A stretch of DNA of 64,000 nucleotides from NCBI RefSeq assembly GCF_019112545.1, contig NW_025064885.1, forward strand, positions 1,554,904 to 1,618,903, read 5' to 3'. The position numbers and the translations under genes are program-made. The DNA comes from Guyanagaster necrorhizus (taxonomy: Eukaryota > Basidiomycota > Agaricomycetes > Agaricales > Physalacriaceae). Below, one piece after another: positions 1-12,202 of the stretch. Within the stretch, counting starts at the first letter, position 1, and each line of letters begins with the position of its first letter. A model generated the notes under the pieces. It was not told the origin of the DNA, ran no database searches, and was given only the letters and a program-made list of their open reading frames with translations.

Positions 1-1884
1 CCTGTTTGGAAGCGGAAGTACGAATACTACGACCACGGCGCCTGCCGGTGGGAGTGCTTTCAGTCTCCCTCAGTCAGCTGGGAGCAGCACGACGGCGACC
101 CAACCAACTTCAACCTGTGAGAGATAATTGTCTGTAATTTTGAGTGCCGTAATATGACCTGTTTTTTTTTTGCTAGTCTTCAGCCAACCAGCTGCATCTA
201 GTGGGACTGCCGGAGGAGGACTGTTTGGATCCACACCGAAACCAGCTGGGGACACGTCCGCTGCACCGAAACTGAGCGCCTTTGGAGGAGGTGGTGCTGG
301 TCTATTTGGGAACAACACGTCTGCTGCCACTACTGCTTCAGCTCCTGCTACCTCTGGTGGTGGGCCAGCGCCAAGCGCCACACCAACACCCAACGCCTTT
401 GGTGCGAGCCTATTTAACAAACCCGCAGGAACCGCTAGCGCTGCCTCTGCTGCTACTTCGCCTCTTGTCCCCCCTCCTGCAGGTACATTTACTGACTCCA
501 ATGCACCAAAACCCAACCTTTTCGGCAACAGCTTGTTTGGTCAGACACCTGCCCCCACCAATGCTTCGGCAGCGTCATCATCTACGCCTGGTGCTTCAAC
601 ATCTACCACACAGCCTACCGCTTCGGGCAGCGGTCTTCTGAAGCCAGGCCTTTTTGGTAATACTGCAACAGCGACTTCAACAACAGCATCAACCTCAACG
701 CCTGCGTCAGCGTCGGCCACTACTTCTGCTGGTTCGTTCCTCTTCAGAATGCCTGTGTTTCCTAATTAAAGCAATTTCTCAGGTGGCTTATTTGGTGCTA
801 AACCTGCCGACAAGAAAGAAGGTGCCCGTACGCGTGTCCTTCATGTTGGTGGGGTCTATTCTCATGTCACTTAGCAGCCGCATCTGCCTTTAGTTTACCG
901 GGTTCAAAACCTGATGAGAAGAAGGACGTGCCTGCCGGTAAGTCATTTACAGTCTTTAAAACCTCTCTGATACACAAGGAATAGCGTCATCCTTTGGCTT
1001 AGGTGCGAAGCCCGCCGAAAAAGAATGTGACAAACCTTCAGGTAAGGTTTCACACCTTGTTATTCGATCCTCGCATTAACCTTCTCAAAGGACTCACTCC
1101 CAGCACGTCAACTGCACCCGTCGCGGTGGAGCCACCTTCCATGCTTAGGGGAAAAACTATCGAAGAGATCGTCAACAAATGGTCAACGGATCTCGAGACA
1201 CATGTTCGCGAATTTAACAAATTTGCCGGGGAGGTCGCCGTCTGGGATCGAGCTCTTATAGAAAATGGGAACAACGTATGTGCTCTTCACTCGAAGTACA
1301 TGCTGTCTAACGTGATGTCTACAGTTGGCAGCTCTGTACGGTCACGTCCTGGCTGCGGAGCGAGAACAGAATGAAGTGAACCAATCACTCGATCACATAG
1401 AACAGCAGCAAAGAGATCTTGCTGCGACATTGGATGCGTATGAAAAAACTGCCCAAGAGATATTTGGCGGACAAGGGGCAAATCTCAGGTCTATTGATAA
1501 AGGCCCAGCTGACATGGAACGGGATAAGAAGTACGGTTCTTCTTCGTTATCTGTTGAGGCCGGACTTTACTGACATTGGATCATAGTTACATGTTGGCCA
1601 CGGACCTACAAACCAATCTCGACGATCTCTCGGGATCGCTGACACAAATCATCGAATCGGTTAATTCTTTGTCGTTACCCTCAGACAACTCATCTCAGGA
1701 TCCGATGACTCAGATAACCCAGATTCTAAGCAGCCATTTGGAGAGCCTGCAATGGATCGATAACGCTGTAAAGGAAGTCGATACGAAGGTTACGGAGGTT
1801 GAAAAGAAGGTCCGAGAGTCCGGTCATGGATCTTCTCTCAACAGCAATACCAACTACAAGTCAAGGGGCTTTAGTCTTCGATAA
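1..1884 (+). CDS. NSP1: Nucleoporin NSP1/NUP62 (3' part, 5' truncated by window)
   Basis: This is a central-channel FG nucleoporin. It lines the nuclear pore, and its C-terminal coiled coil anchors it in the Nsp1-Nup57-Nup49 (Nup62) complex. The reading frame is open from base 2 and continues through several short introns. The N-terminal part is rich in Ser, Thr, Ala and Pro with repeated LFG and FGAS/FGNS motifs, seen in the exon at about 168-736 and in small exons near 781-935 and 986-1042. After about 1100 it changes to the Nsp1_C-type coiled coil: the MLRGKTIEEIVNKW stretch is followed by a heptad-rich helix containing AALYGHVLAAEREQN. It ends in a basic tail and TAA at 1882-1884. The FG-repeat exons are split by introns of about 50 nt. 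The 5' end and start codon lie outside the window. It converges on PRP5, with the two stop codons about 93 bp apart. Identity is secure from the C-terminal domain. Confidence 0.9.
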
Positions 1885-1961
1885 ACTTTACATGAGGAGT
1901 CATGGTCATTGCTGTATAAAACATATGTCTCTCTATGATAATAGCAAAGCGTATGTTACAT

Positions 1962-1967
1962 AATAAA
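1962..1967 (+). terminator. Possible AATAAA polyadenylation signal of NSP1
   Basis: A canonical AATAAA hexamer lies 78 nt after the NSP1 stop codon, in a short AT-rich stretch. It is only 11 nt from the opposing PRP5 stop codon, so the two 3' UTRs probably overlap. The hexamer is seen directly; its function is inferred, because fungal poly(A) signals are often degenerate. Confidence 0.35.
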
Positions 1968-1977
1968 GTCTAATAGG

Positions 1978-4900
1978 TTACAAGACGCTGTATCTTCCCA
2001 TCGTGGCAGTAGGATTGCGCATCTCTGCCTGTAACGCAGCTGCAGATGCTTCGATGAGCAACCGCTTGATTTCTCTCACGGCTTGTTCGACCTAACAATC
2101 GAATTATTAGCTATCCGTTCGGGCAGATGAGAACAACTACGACGAACCCTGTACTCCTCATTGGATTCAACCAGAAGATGCAATTTCGGCGGGCCTTCCA
2201 GAGGCGGCTCCTTGCCACTCTCATAGTAGATACCTATGATAGCGTTAGCATGTGCAAGAAGAACCTGAACGCCCAGCGCACCTTTGTTGGTTACTGATGC
2301 TCCCGTCATATCGATGAGCTAGAGAGGAAGATGGATTAGATGAAAGATTGCGAAATCGTGCATCACACTTACCTGAACCATCGTCTCCTTGTTAGTAACC
2401 CGCCACCTCGCCTTTTGAGGATAATCGTTGATAGGTATAATGGCATGGAAATCAGAAGAATCGGAGCTGCTAGTAGGAAGCTTCTTTGGACCCCCACTTT
2501 CCTCCAATTGAATCTGGGACTGCAAAACCAGCCTTTGCGCCCGTATTTGGGCGTTCAGTTTGGACACAACGCTCAATGCTTGCTTTTGAGCAGGAGTATC
2601 CTTGCCAGCCCGAGCAGCAGCCTCTTCGGCAGCGCGCATCTGAGCCTGCAGTTTCTCTTCCTCCTTTGCATGTGCCAAACGACGAGCAGCGGCCACCGCA
2701 CCACCAACCCCAAGAAGACCTTTCGACGAGTCTGGTGCAGGGCCCCTCTTGATCTCGACTTTGAAGTTACCAAAGGTCATATCGTCACCATTGGAAGCAG
2801 TGGCCTTTGCAGTTGCCTCTTCAGCGCTAGAGGTCTTTTCTTCATCTGGTTCACCGTAAGCTTTACGTTCAGCTTTCTCCCTCGCGTCACGCTCCTTATC
2901 GAGTCGATCAAGACCCTTTCCACCGAATCCAGAGCCTGCAGCATGTGCCTTCCCCGTCTTGAGTTTGTCAAGAAAACCTGCAAAGAGGTTCAGTTCAATG
3001 GACCAGGCAAAAATTATAGACTCGCCATTAGCTAGCTCTTCCAAATCTTTAGGAACGGCAGCATTGCTAGCCTTCAAAGCACGATAGATATCCACTGAGT
3101 ATCTATCTTGCTCCGGTGTTATGAATGTCACACACGTGCCCTTGTTTCCCGCCCGACCGGTCCGTCCAGCACGATGAACGTAGTCCTCCATATGGTTGGG
3201 TGCATCGAAATTGATGACCAACTTCAGCTGCTTAACGTCTAAACCCCGCGCGGCCACCGAAGTAGCAATGACGATAGGAATGACACCGGCTTTGAAATCA
3301 GCGATAGTGGAATCTCTATCGACTTGGTCCTTTCCTCCATGCAAGGACATGCACAGATACCCCTTCCTCATGAGTTCCCGAAGCAGATTATCTGCCGCTT
3401 CCTGCCTGTCGACGAAAACTAATGTGCGGCACTCAGGATCCTCGTTATACATCTGTCCAAGAATTTCGAGGAGTCGTGTAAATTTGGATTCTTCCGGACG
3501 AACTTCCACTATCTGCTCAATCTCTGCAGCCACAACAGAACGGCCACCGACGGTGATCTCCAAAGGCTTCCGAAGGATCTTGCGTGCCAACGAATCCATC
3601 TGCTTCGGGAACGTGGCCGAGAACAGCACCGTCTGACGATCAGGTCGTATGTTATTTACAATTTTCATGACCTGAGGTTCGAATCCCATGTCAAACATGC
3701 GGTCGGCTTCATCGAGAACGACATAGGTGATTCGTTTGAGATTCGTCACTCGCCCAGAGTTTGCCGTCAACAAGTCAATCATCCGACCGGGGGTACAGAC
3801 AATGATTTCCGCACCCTTTTTCAGCTCCGCAATCTGGTCCTTAATAGGTGATCCTCCATAAGCACACACAGCCTAAGAGAAGATCAGCGAGCAAAAACAA
3901 GAGTAAACGAGCATATGACCCACACGCAAGTTCATTACTTTCAAAAAGGGTTTGCACTCTCGATGTATTTGTACTGCCAGCTCTCGCGTAGGTGTCATAA
4001 CAATGGCAACCGGACCTTCCATTTGTTCTAGCGGGCGCTGGTCCTTTATATGACGGAAAAGAGGCAAGAGGAATGCAATGGTCTTCCCTGAACCTGTCTT
4101 TGCGACACCGATGACATCTCGGCCAGACATGATGGCAGGGATGGCCTGAGCTTGAATCGAAGTTGGTGCTACATAATTCAGACGTTTGATGACTTCGAGA
4201 CTACCCAAGCAATGATTACTATCTAGAACGGTATCAAAATGTAGAAAGCTCACCAATTAGCTGGTAAACCGTAGTGACTCCATTTCGTCACTGGACGAGG
4301 GCAGTCGACACCCCTGATCTTGATGCTATCCAGCTCAAGCCTTAATAACTCTGCTTCCTCGTCAGTCATGGCCGCAATGTCTGGTGGAGGGACGTAAAAC
4401 TCCTTGCGGAAGGGCTCATACTTGACGCGCGAATGATCGACTGAGGCCAATTCTTTCTTCTTAGCTTTTTTCGCAGCTAAGGCCAAGATATCCTCAGGAT
4501 TGAGTTCCGTTGTATCGAGCTCATCCACAATGACGTTGTCTTCAACTTCATCCGCTTCCTCATCTGCCATTCTCTCGTCCAATCGAATGCGCGAATTTCT
4601 ACCGTTGTTGCCGCCTAACATCTTCTTCATGTCCTCCATGTTAACCTTTTTCACTTCCTCTTTCACACCACTCATGAAGGCATCCAAGGGATCAGCATCG
4701 TCTTCCTCATCCACATCCATCGCATCCTGAGCCTTTTTTTTGCGAGCTTGATCCAGACGATTAGCTTCTTCGTCGTCGTCATCGACCTCCAAATCGCCAA
4801 CGCTTGCTTCTCCTTCAGCCATAGTCATGTCAACAGCAGGCATGTCACCGAGGGTTTCGAGCTTCCGTTTCGTCTCCACCGAATCATCCATAGACGCAGC

Positions 4901-5580
4901 AGTTTTGTTCTGCTTCGCAAACTCTGGCTTAAGTGGTAGTCCTTTTAAGCCAAGACCGCCAAGAGCCGCACGATTCAGCTGCCCGGTTGGTTTGCCGGTG
5001 TCGGTCATAACTAAGGCATGATCAAGTGGTGTGAAATCAAGTTATACATGAGAGAAGAAGGGCACATACCTGGCGCAGTTTTACCCGCTAGCGCCATAGC
5101 CTTAGCCTTAGCTTCACCGAGCGCTTTTTTGGCATCCCGTTCCTTCCGCCAGCCCTCCAGTTTTGCCCGACGAGCTTTGACCTTTTCGTCCTCTAGGGGC
5201 GGCGGGGTCGCAGCAGCATCTGCGGTGGATTGAGACCGAGGAGGTGTAGCAGGACGACGGTCTTTAGAACGTGATCGTCTGCGTTCGTCCCTTCTGTCGT
5301 CGCGTCGGTCGTCGCGTCTGTTGTCCCTCAGGGCCTCTCTCCGTCGTTCTTCCCGATGTCTTTCATCACGAAGACGCTCGCGTTCCCTTTCCCTTGCACG
5401 GTCTCTATCTCTGACATCCCATTCTCCGTCCCGGTCACGGTCCCTGTCGTCCTCGTACCGCGATCTGTTACCCCTTTGGCTATTGCGCCTAGTCGGCGAC
5501 GGTGACCGAGGTGAACGGTGAGAGTGTCTTACCCGTTTATTCGATGAATCTGGGGAGTACGACCTATCCCTGCGCACCAT
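1978..5580 (-). CDS. PRP5: DEAD-box RNA helicase PRP5 (DDX46 family)
   Basis: This ATP-dependent RNA helicase remodels U2 snRNP and proofreads the branch site during pre-spliceosome assembly in the nucleus. The start at 5580 opens a long Arg/Ser/Asp-rich (RS-like) N-terminus. An acidic segment with the DPLDAFM motif typical of Prp5 follows. The helicase core holds the Q-motif region, AKTGSGKT (Walker A), PTRELA (Ia), CTPGR (Ib), VLDEADR (DEAD box), SATFP (III), ARGLD (V) and [10 protein letters not shown] (VI). The C-terminus has Lys/Glu-rich helices and the conserved [16 protein letters not shown] segment. The last exon, about 1978-2093, ends in MGRYSVL and TAA at 1978-1980. Introns lie near 5013-5066, 4200-4253, 3874-3930, 2310-2370 and 2094-2150, at least. 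It is divergent from the PI31-like gene, with 201 bp between start codons. All core motifs are intact. Confidence 0.93.
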
Positions 5581-5781
5581 GACCGCTTTTAGAGGTGGGT
5601 GAGAAGAAGAAAGAGATTATTGTTTGCATCTATTTCCCTTAGAAGCTCTAGACCCAAGTTGCTGACCAATCGACGCGGTATCTTGTTTCTGCCCCTCACT
5701 CGACTCAAAAAAAGTCACTTGTAGTACGCTGTCTTTGCAGGTATCGTTCATCAGTAGAACTTACTGTTACTAGATACACTC

Positions 5782-6901
5782 ATGTCCAAAGATATCCTTG
5801 ACCCTGCTGCTCTACTCTCTCTCTTTCCTACGTTACTTCCTCCTTCAACGAGAGTCCTTGCGTCGCCTCAGGATGGTATTGCTGCGCTCTTGCATACGGT
5901 CCTGTCAGCCCTATCCTTTCGACTTGTTGGCGTAGACGACTCCGCAACTTCAAGTCCCTACTCGAATAACGTCCTTCCAGTTGAATGGAATAAACACAGT
6001 CCTGGAAATTTCACATTTCGCTACAAGCATGATCAGAGCAGCCTTGAGTTTCTGATAAAACTATCCAAGCTTGGAGTACGGATGGTGATCAATGCTATTG
6101 CGCTTGAGGTATGTCTTTGACATTGCCCTTGATTGCAACCAGCTGATAGCATTCTTTTAGAGTGACAAAGCTGCATCGCTTGATATCGCCATCAATGACT
6201 TTACATCTGCATCCTTCTTTCCTCATGATGTCGATGCATCCGATGCGCCGCCTCTTGTGCACGGTTTTATATCTTCCAATCGCGTGACCGATTTAGTTTC
6301 TCAACTAAAGCTCAAAGTCATCCAAGCGCTTGTTCCAGGGCTGAGAAAGGAGGGCTATACTGAGGTGACTGTAAGCGAGACGGCGTCTTCCGCTCGGAAC
6401 GAAGCTCCGCGGGCTGCACAACCCCCGCAGATTCCTCGATATAACCCCGACGAAGAGTTTCCTCGCCGCTATCCCTCGTCCCAGCTACCGCCGCGGAACC
6501 CCCTTGAAATTGGTAGGAGGGACTTGGATCCATTCCCAGTGAATCCTTTTAGTCCGCCTTCCTTATTTTCTGGCGGAGACGATGACGGGATGTTCGTTGG
6601 CCCAAACCATCCTATTCTAGGCGTTGGAGGGCGAAGTGAAAGGGGGCAACGTGGGCCGTGGGGTGGAGACGGATTTTTGCCGCCTATGGGCGCTCCGCCT
6701 GGTGCTCGGTTTGACCCTGTGGGCCCGGGTATTGGGCCCTTCCCTGGCAGAGCAGGCAGAGGTCTCCCCGGTCGCGGTAATATGTGGGGCCCTGACAATG
6801 ACGAATTCCCGCCTCCTGGCTCGGTGCGTTGCAATACTTTTGGTTGCTGCTAAGCTCATGCTTGGTTATATTTCCAGCGAAACGACAATATGTTCAGCTG
6901 A
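5782..6901 (+). CDS. PI31-like proteasome regulator (PSMF1 family)
   Basis: This is likely a proteasome-binding regulator of the PI31 family. Its FP/PI31 N-terminal domain mediates dimerisation, and its Pro/Gly-rich tail contacts the 20S core. The first exon (5782 to about 6109) encodes the globular N-terminus, including the VEWNKHSPGNFTFRYKHDQS segment typical of the family. The second exon carries a disordered region, then the signature RRDLDPFP motif and a Gly/Pro/Arg-rich tail (GGMFVGPNHP-like motif, RGRG-like repeats). The third exon is tiny: after the acceptor at 6877 it encodes only RNDNMFS and TGA at 6899-6901. The frame closes exactly across both introns. Nothing appears to be missing. 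Confidence 0.87.
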
Positions 6902-7175
6902 AGGGACTGGTGATTTGTAATACTAAATTAAAGATGTGATGTGCTATTATTTGAGAACTGGTCGGTTGTTCTCAGTACCAGTTCATTTGTGTATTTTACT
7001 TGTTACATTACCACAACAATGCTGTTGCGGCCGGAACCGGGAGAGCTGTGCAGCAATATTGACTGTAGTTGTGGCGTCTAGATGCCCGGAAAGGAAACTG
7101 CTGTAGCCTCGTGGAAATCTATAAAAGCCAGAAACGTTTGACTGTGAGCACCATCCAGCATTCCCCATTACAACC

Positions 7176-8110
7176 ATGTATTCACCGCCTAGCTCTCCCC
7201 TGTCCCCTACACGACCACAACGTGTGATTCCACACGGGTTTTTGGCCCCTCCCAAGCCCAAGCAACGTTCTGTCCAGGAGATGTCCATACGTGAATTACA
7301 CGATCGGTACGACAACAACGCTAAGATCCTTGCTTCACCGTATGCACTTTCTCTCTTCGGCATCGACCCTTCTGTTGACGTACTTGTATTTAGAGGCGCT
7401 TCCACATCCAATCACATACACAGAATCTCCGCGGAGCAATTGGAAATCCAAGCATTACTAGCGGAACTCGAAGGAGTCGATAAGATAAACGCCGTTATGA
7501 GAAACACCAGAATCAAAGACGAAGATGAAATGGACGTCGAAATGACACCCGAGCCACATGTGAGCAGGATTATTGAAACGAAGCGCCGAGTTCTGGCTCG
7601 CAGATACGTGCGTGCTGTTGCTATCAGCTATATTTTTACCGGTTCTGATTGGTCTATAGGGTCCTGCAGAAGGGTCATCTGCGATGGGTACCCTCAGTAT
7701 GGACGAAGCTATTGAAATTGAACAACGTCGGCATGCTGCTGACATGGAGCGCCGTCAAAGGATAGAAGAGAAACAGCGGCGAATTCGTGACATGCGATAT
7801 GGCGACATGTCCAAGGAGGAAAGAGAAGCAAGGATATTTGCCTTCATGTAAGATATCTTTCCAGCCTCCCACCTTCCGATACTAAACATCCTTTAGGAAT
7901 CACAAACCAACCGACTCTGACATGGAGGACGACTCCGATGAAGATGATGACGATGACGACCCATCATCTTGGTTTGAGGACGACCAGGATGATGGCAGAA
8001 AAGGCCAGGATATCATCGAACCCGATGAAGAGGACTATTACGACATCATTCGGGTAGACGCTACCAAGGTTCGGTATAGCACATTCTATGAACCACGGGA
8101 CGACGATTAA
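7176..8110 (+). CDS. Acidic coiled-coil protein, function unknown
   Basis: I do not recognise the family. Three exons give one continuous frame: 7176 to 7608, then from about 7660 to 7848 after a GT...TAG intron, then from 7897 after a second intron that splits an ATG codon (AT|G). The N-terminus is Pro/Ser-rich and resembles an SP-type phosphorylation region. The middle contains a helical stretch after ISAEQLEIQALLAELEG. A charged coiled coil follows, with IEQRRHAADMERRQRIEEK and KEEREARIFAF. The C-terminus is extremely acidic, with long Asp/Glu runs. There is no signal peptide or membrane segment. Codon quality and clean splicing support a real gene, probably a nuclear or cytosolic scaffold. 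Its stop is 89 bp from the stop of the FYVE/RING gene on the other strand. Confidence 0.75.
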
Positions 8111-8199
8111 TTAGCAGCAAAATCTTTCCTGAATTGTGTGTATCATTATAACTAGTAACACAGCTGTCGTGTAGTCGTAGTAAATGTATCGTTACTTGA

Positions 8200-11100
8200 T
8201 TAGCGAGCATGTACGGGACAGCTCTTTCCGCGCTGGAGCCATGAAGAAAGGCAAGCTGAAGGGAATTCGTGAGCCACCACGCCGGATAAGGGATTCAGAG
8301 AACACAAACTGTTGTGGAAACTGCATAGACAACTCAAGCGTGCGACCACGGAACCTACGTCGCAGAGTCACTCAATCAGTGATAGGAAAAGATCCAAGTG
8401 AATGTCATTTACCCTTAGCGAATTCTTCCAGACATATTACACCTTGAATGAGACACCATCAGCATCATCACAAAAGAGAAGAATAGAATACGCCCACATT
8501 CAACACCGATAAGTGTACTTTCTGCTGGTAAGCTATAAACAAGATATTTGGCAGTCTGAGGCGTAGTCCCTGATCCACCTTCCAGGCAGTTCTTCACATG
8601 GGCCTCCTGCTCCGATGCGTTCCCAATAGCATCAAGATTCCGATTACATACTGGACACCTACATCAAGGACATTAGACGAAATCGTCACAGCTCCCAGAT
8701 GCAGGGATGACACATACTCAGCAAGATCACTCAGTTGCGAACTGGTATCCCCTCTTGACAGGGGACTGGGTATCGTCAGCAGACCTTGATCAACGAAGAC
8801 ACGTTCCATGGAGTTGACGCGCATGCCTACAAGGCTACTCGGTACGTTCCCGTTCACCTCGTCATGGCAGCCACAACAGACCCTCTGGGAACTGGACGTC
8901 GCTACGCCTTCGGGAAAACCTGGCTCTTGCACAATATCTGATGGATCAAGCAACACTCTATAGGATGAACATCTGTCGCAGAAGATGCGTCCGCAACGGC
9001 GACAATGCTGGCATACGTGAGAACCCAAAAACAATGCACGATAATGGATACATACGTGCTAAAAACCGTCAAGTATGGCACATCAAGGAAAAACAAATAA
9101 CACATACACGTCGATTTAAGAATGTAAACCTTCTCTGACAGTCCCTACATTGATAAACATCCTCGTCTTTCTCCCAGCGATGTATTTGATGACGACTTGG
9201 AGATGCCCACCGTGCCACCTTCTGTGGCGCTTCATGAGTGGGCACCCGGAAATCAGGGGCCTGCGATAGCTGAGGAGTCAAATCAGTTGGTACACGATTT
9301 GTCGAACGGAAACCCGGTTGACTGAAAGAGCCCGTCGAATTGGACATCCGGGATGAGGAACGCAACGTTTCCAAGGGTGAGGCTCCTGGGTAATGGAACT
9401 CGTCGTCTGAATCATCATCATCATAATCCTCGTGTTCCTCGTCATCTCCTAAGAAACAGGAATTCAGTGGCTGCTGAATCGTGTGTGTGATGAAAACATA
9501 TCGTCACCTGAGATAAGGAGACCATGAGCACCTGCTGCTAGCCTTCTTCGTTCAAGATCCCTGCTATATGCATTCAGCAGCACTTCGGCTTGTCTCTTCC
9601 TATCAACATCGTCATCACCTGGAGAAATTTCACATCAGAATGCCATGCCAATATTCACATGCAGATAAACACGCACCCAGTATTCCCTGTCTCAGCTCCA
9701 TCGTTGCACGTTCAAGCTTAGCAATCGCCCGTCGAGCATCGATGGCAGATAACGAAGCCGCATCAATATCACGAGATGATTGTGTTCCTACCAGGTACCT
9801 GGCCCTCCCGACATAATCTTGTGTTGATGATAAAAACGACTGCATCTGCCCAAGCTCCTGGCCTTCCGAATCTCCTTCTGCATTATCTTGACTATCATCG
9901 ATGTATGGTATGAGATCTCCCTCTCCATCCAGATGGTACATTTTACCATCGGGCTGCAGGAATGGCAGGGGCGGGATATCCAATCTCCTACGCATAACAC
10001 GTACCCATCTTCTTCGCCGGACCCAAGTGTGGGGCGCATGAGGAATCGATGAAGAGGAGTATGATGACCGTCTCGACGAAGACCCAGCCGCACCCAAAAT
10101 GACGCTCCCGCTCCCCGTCAAGAGCCTTACTAGCTGCGGCGGCCTCTCTGCCGACCATTGATCCTCAGGGTCATTGAAATGGTGCGCGTACTGCCAACCG
10201 TCTTCCACGTCGACTCCTGGATGGGTCATATCCAGCGTCCAATCCGAACTACAAAGAGTGAGACGTCAAGCAATGTGTTTTGTCAGACTTCTCGGACATA
10301 CAGCCAGAAATGACTCCGCTCCGCTCCTTCCAGTGCGTGCCGCTCGTCCGATCGAGGAAGAGGAAGCTTCCAAGGACTATTTCGGAGGGGCAGCTGCACG
10401 TCGCTGCGCCATGCGGCTACGTCGCCCACGTTATCGTCCGATTTAGGCATTCTTAGTTCGAAGGGCGGTTTCCGACCTTGTTTTCCTAAGCCTGACACAG
10501 AGAATTTAGGCCTACCTCCAGACACCGCGAGCGTTTTGAGACGTGTATCCAGCCTTTGATTCTCATACAGGACAAGAGCAACAGTCGTGTGAACGGCGAG
10601 AGTGTCATAAGATACCGTCGTGTTCCTCCAACGTTCCGTTTCAGCTCTCTGTAAAACCTGTAGAGGTATAAATGAAATTTCAAATATGGCATTTGATTTG
10701 GTATACGTACCTCGCAAATCCAAACCTCAAAAACCGCTGCGGCTGTGTCATACGCCGTTTCACCCCAGTTATTGCGAACCAAAGGATTGGCAGATTGTTT
10801 AGTAAGAAGATACAGGACGACGGGAAGGTGGCCCTTGGACGCAGCATTCACTGAAGAGGATAAGCTTGAATAAATGGTGCTATTGAAATGAACTGACTTA
10901 GAGGTGTCCAACCTCCCTTGCTTCGGGCGTCTATATGCCGCGTGCCATCGGAGTGTAAGTCTGCGCCTCCATTCTCGCAGATGCAGCGCACAATGTCGAG
11001 ATAGCCTTTTGAACAAGCATTGTGAAGTGGTGTCCATCCGTCATCATCTTTAGCGTGTACGTCCGCCTTGTCTGGGAGAAGATAGCGGACGATAGGCAAG

Positions 11101-11920
11101 TGACCATTTAAAGAGGCTTTATGCAAGGCGGTCTAAAACGAGTGAGTGTGCCACCAGTGTGAAAAGCAAGTGCTCCGCACCTCTCCTTCCTTATCTTCCA
11201 GGTCTGGCATGGCTCCACAATCTTCCACCACTAACAGACCATCAGATTCGAGCAAAGAAACAACTGGAAATGGAGCGTACACCAAACGACAATATCCAGA
11301 TGGCCTCGGCTAGCAGCCGCATGCAGGGTTGTAAAACCGGTACGCGACGATGCAACATTTGCTAAACTAAAGAATTCGATATTCCCTGGCTCAAGTGCCG
11401 TCGAAAAGAGCTTTTTTAGAAGTGGCAGGTTGCCTGATGAAGCTGCTGCAAAGAGTGCTTCAAGCTGAGCAGGTGACGGAGCAGGTAGCGTAGGGACGTG
11501 TTCGTTGTCTTCAGTCGTTGAATTCGGCGCCTCTGCACCAGGATAAAGAAATTCTTCGTCTTCGGAATCGTTGTCTGACTCTTGGTCGTTGCCCAATTGA
11601 ATACCGAGACCTGAAGATTTAGACGAGTGTGTATCTGATAACCCGGACCTGCTACGAGAGATGAGAATGAAGGAGAAAGGATAAAATCAACGTACTCTTC
11701 TATTGTTCCCAGGTGAGGTCGTCCCACTGCAACGGCCGTCATCATCAAGTAATTTGAAGAGGATTCAGATAATGTTCTTAGAGGAGTGCACCGCGCTTTG
11801 GTACCGTGGGAATCCACTTCCTAATCAGAAAGTTTATGTACATCACTCGGAGCATCATCTGAGTTATACCGTGATCTGAATGACAACGAATATTTTATTT
11901 ACAGATAATGTAGACGTCAT
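8200..11920 (-). CDS. Ankyrin-DysF-FYVE-RING protein (Pib1-like E3 ligase)
   Basis: This is a predicted endosomal ubiquitin ligase with four domain types in one chain. Ankyrin repeats lie at about 11450-10750 (FTTLHAAASRGHLDIV, ALHKASLNGHLPIVRYLL, GWTPLHNACSKGYLDIV, NAASKGHLPVVLYLL). A dysferlin/peroxin-type DysF region lies at about 10330-9930 (SDWTLDMTHPGVDVEDGWQYA ... TWVRRRRWVRVMRR). A FYVE finger lies at about 9210-8860 (WEKDED, CRDC, RRHHCRRCG, CDRC, RVCCGC). A C-terminal RING lies at about 8447-8200 (CVICLEEF, CLC.FH..C, CPVH), followed by AR and TAA at 8200-8202. FYVE-RING pairing is known from yeast Pib1, which binds PI3P on endosomes. The RRHHCR motif requires a 3-nt exon at 9056-9058. 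The start at 11920 depends on a first intron and is the least certain part. The alternative is two genes, an ankyrin/DysF gene and a FYVE/RING gene, but the exons join in frame without an internal stop. Confidence 0.72.
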
Positions 11921-12202
11921 TATTCACAGTTTCCTCCCCTTCCCGTGTTCTTCTCTTGGAACAGAGACGCGGCTCGACATCTGTCAACATGAAATAGTAT
12001 TCATCTTCTCCTATCCCATGGTTCTTCCACTCTCTTCCAGTTCAAAAGAGAACGATGAAAAGTTCATTACGCGTACAGCGGGAATGTGACGAGTAAGGAA
12101 CCACTACGAGTCTGTTCGCGCGCGCCTCATCGCAGTTGCGACAGCCTTCGCATCTTGCAGCATACTTGGGTTTGAGGGTGCCGTAGAATCATTGCGAGTT
12201 GG
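11921..12202. other. Intergenic, between FYVE/RING gene start and MED18 stop
   Basis: This gap holds the presumed promoter of the ankyrin-FYVE-RING gene and the 3' flank of MED18. No coding exon or structured RNA was recognised. Confidence 0.4.

Noticed and set aside
3670..3690. GGTTCGAATCC-like sequence resembling a tRNA B box
   Set aside because: It lies inside the conserved DEAD-box coding exon of PRP5 and no A box or acceptor stem is present.
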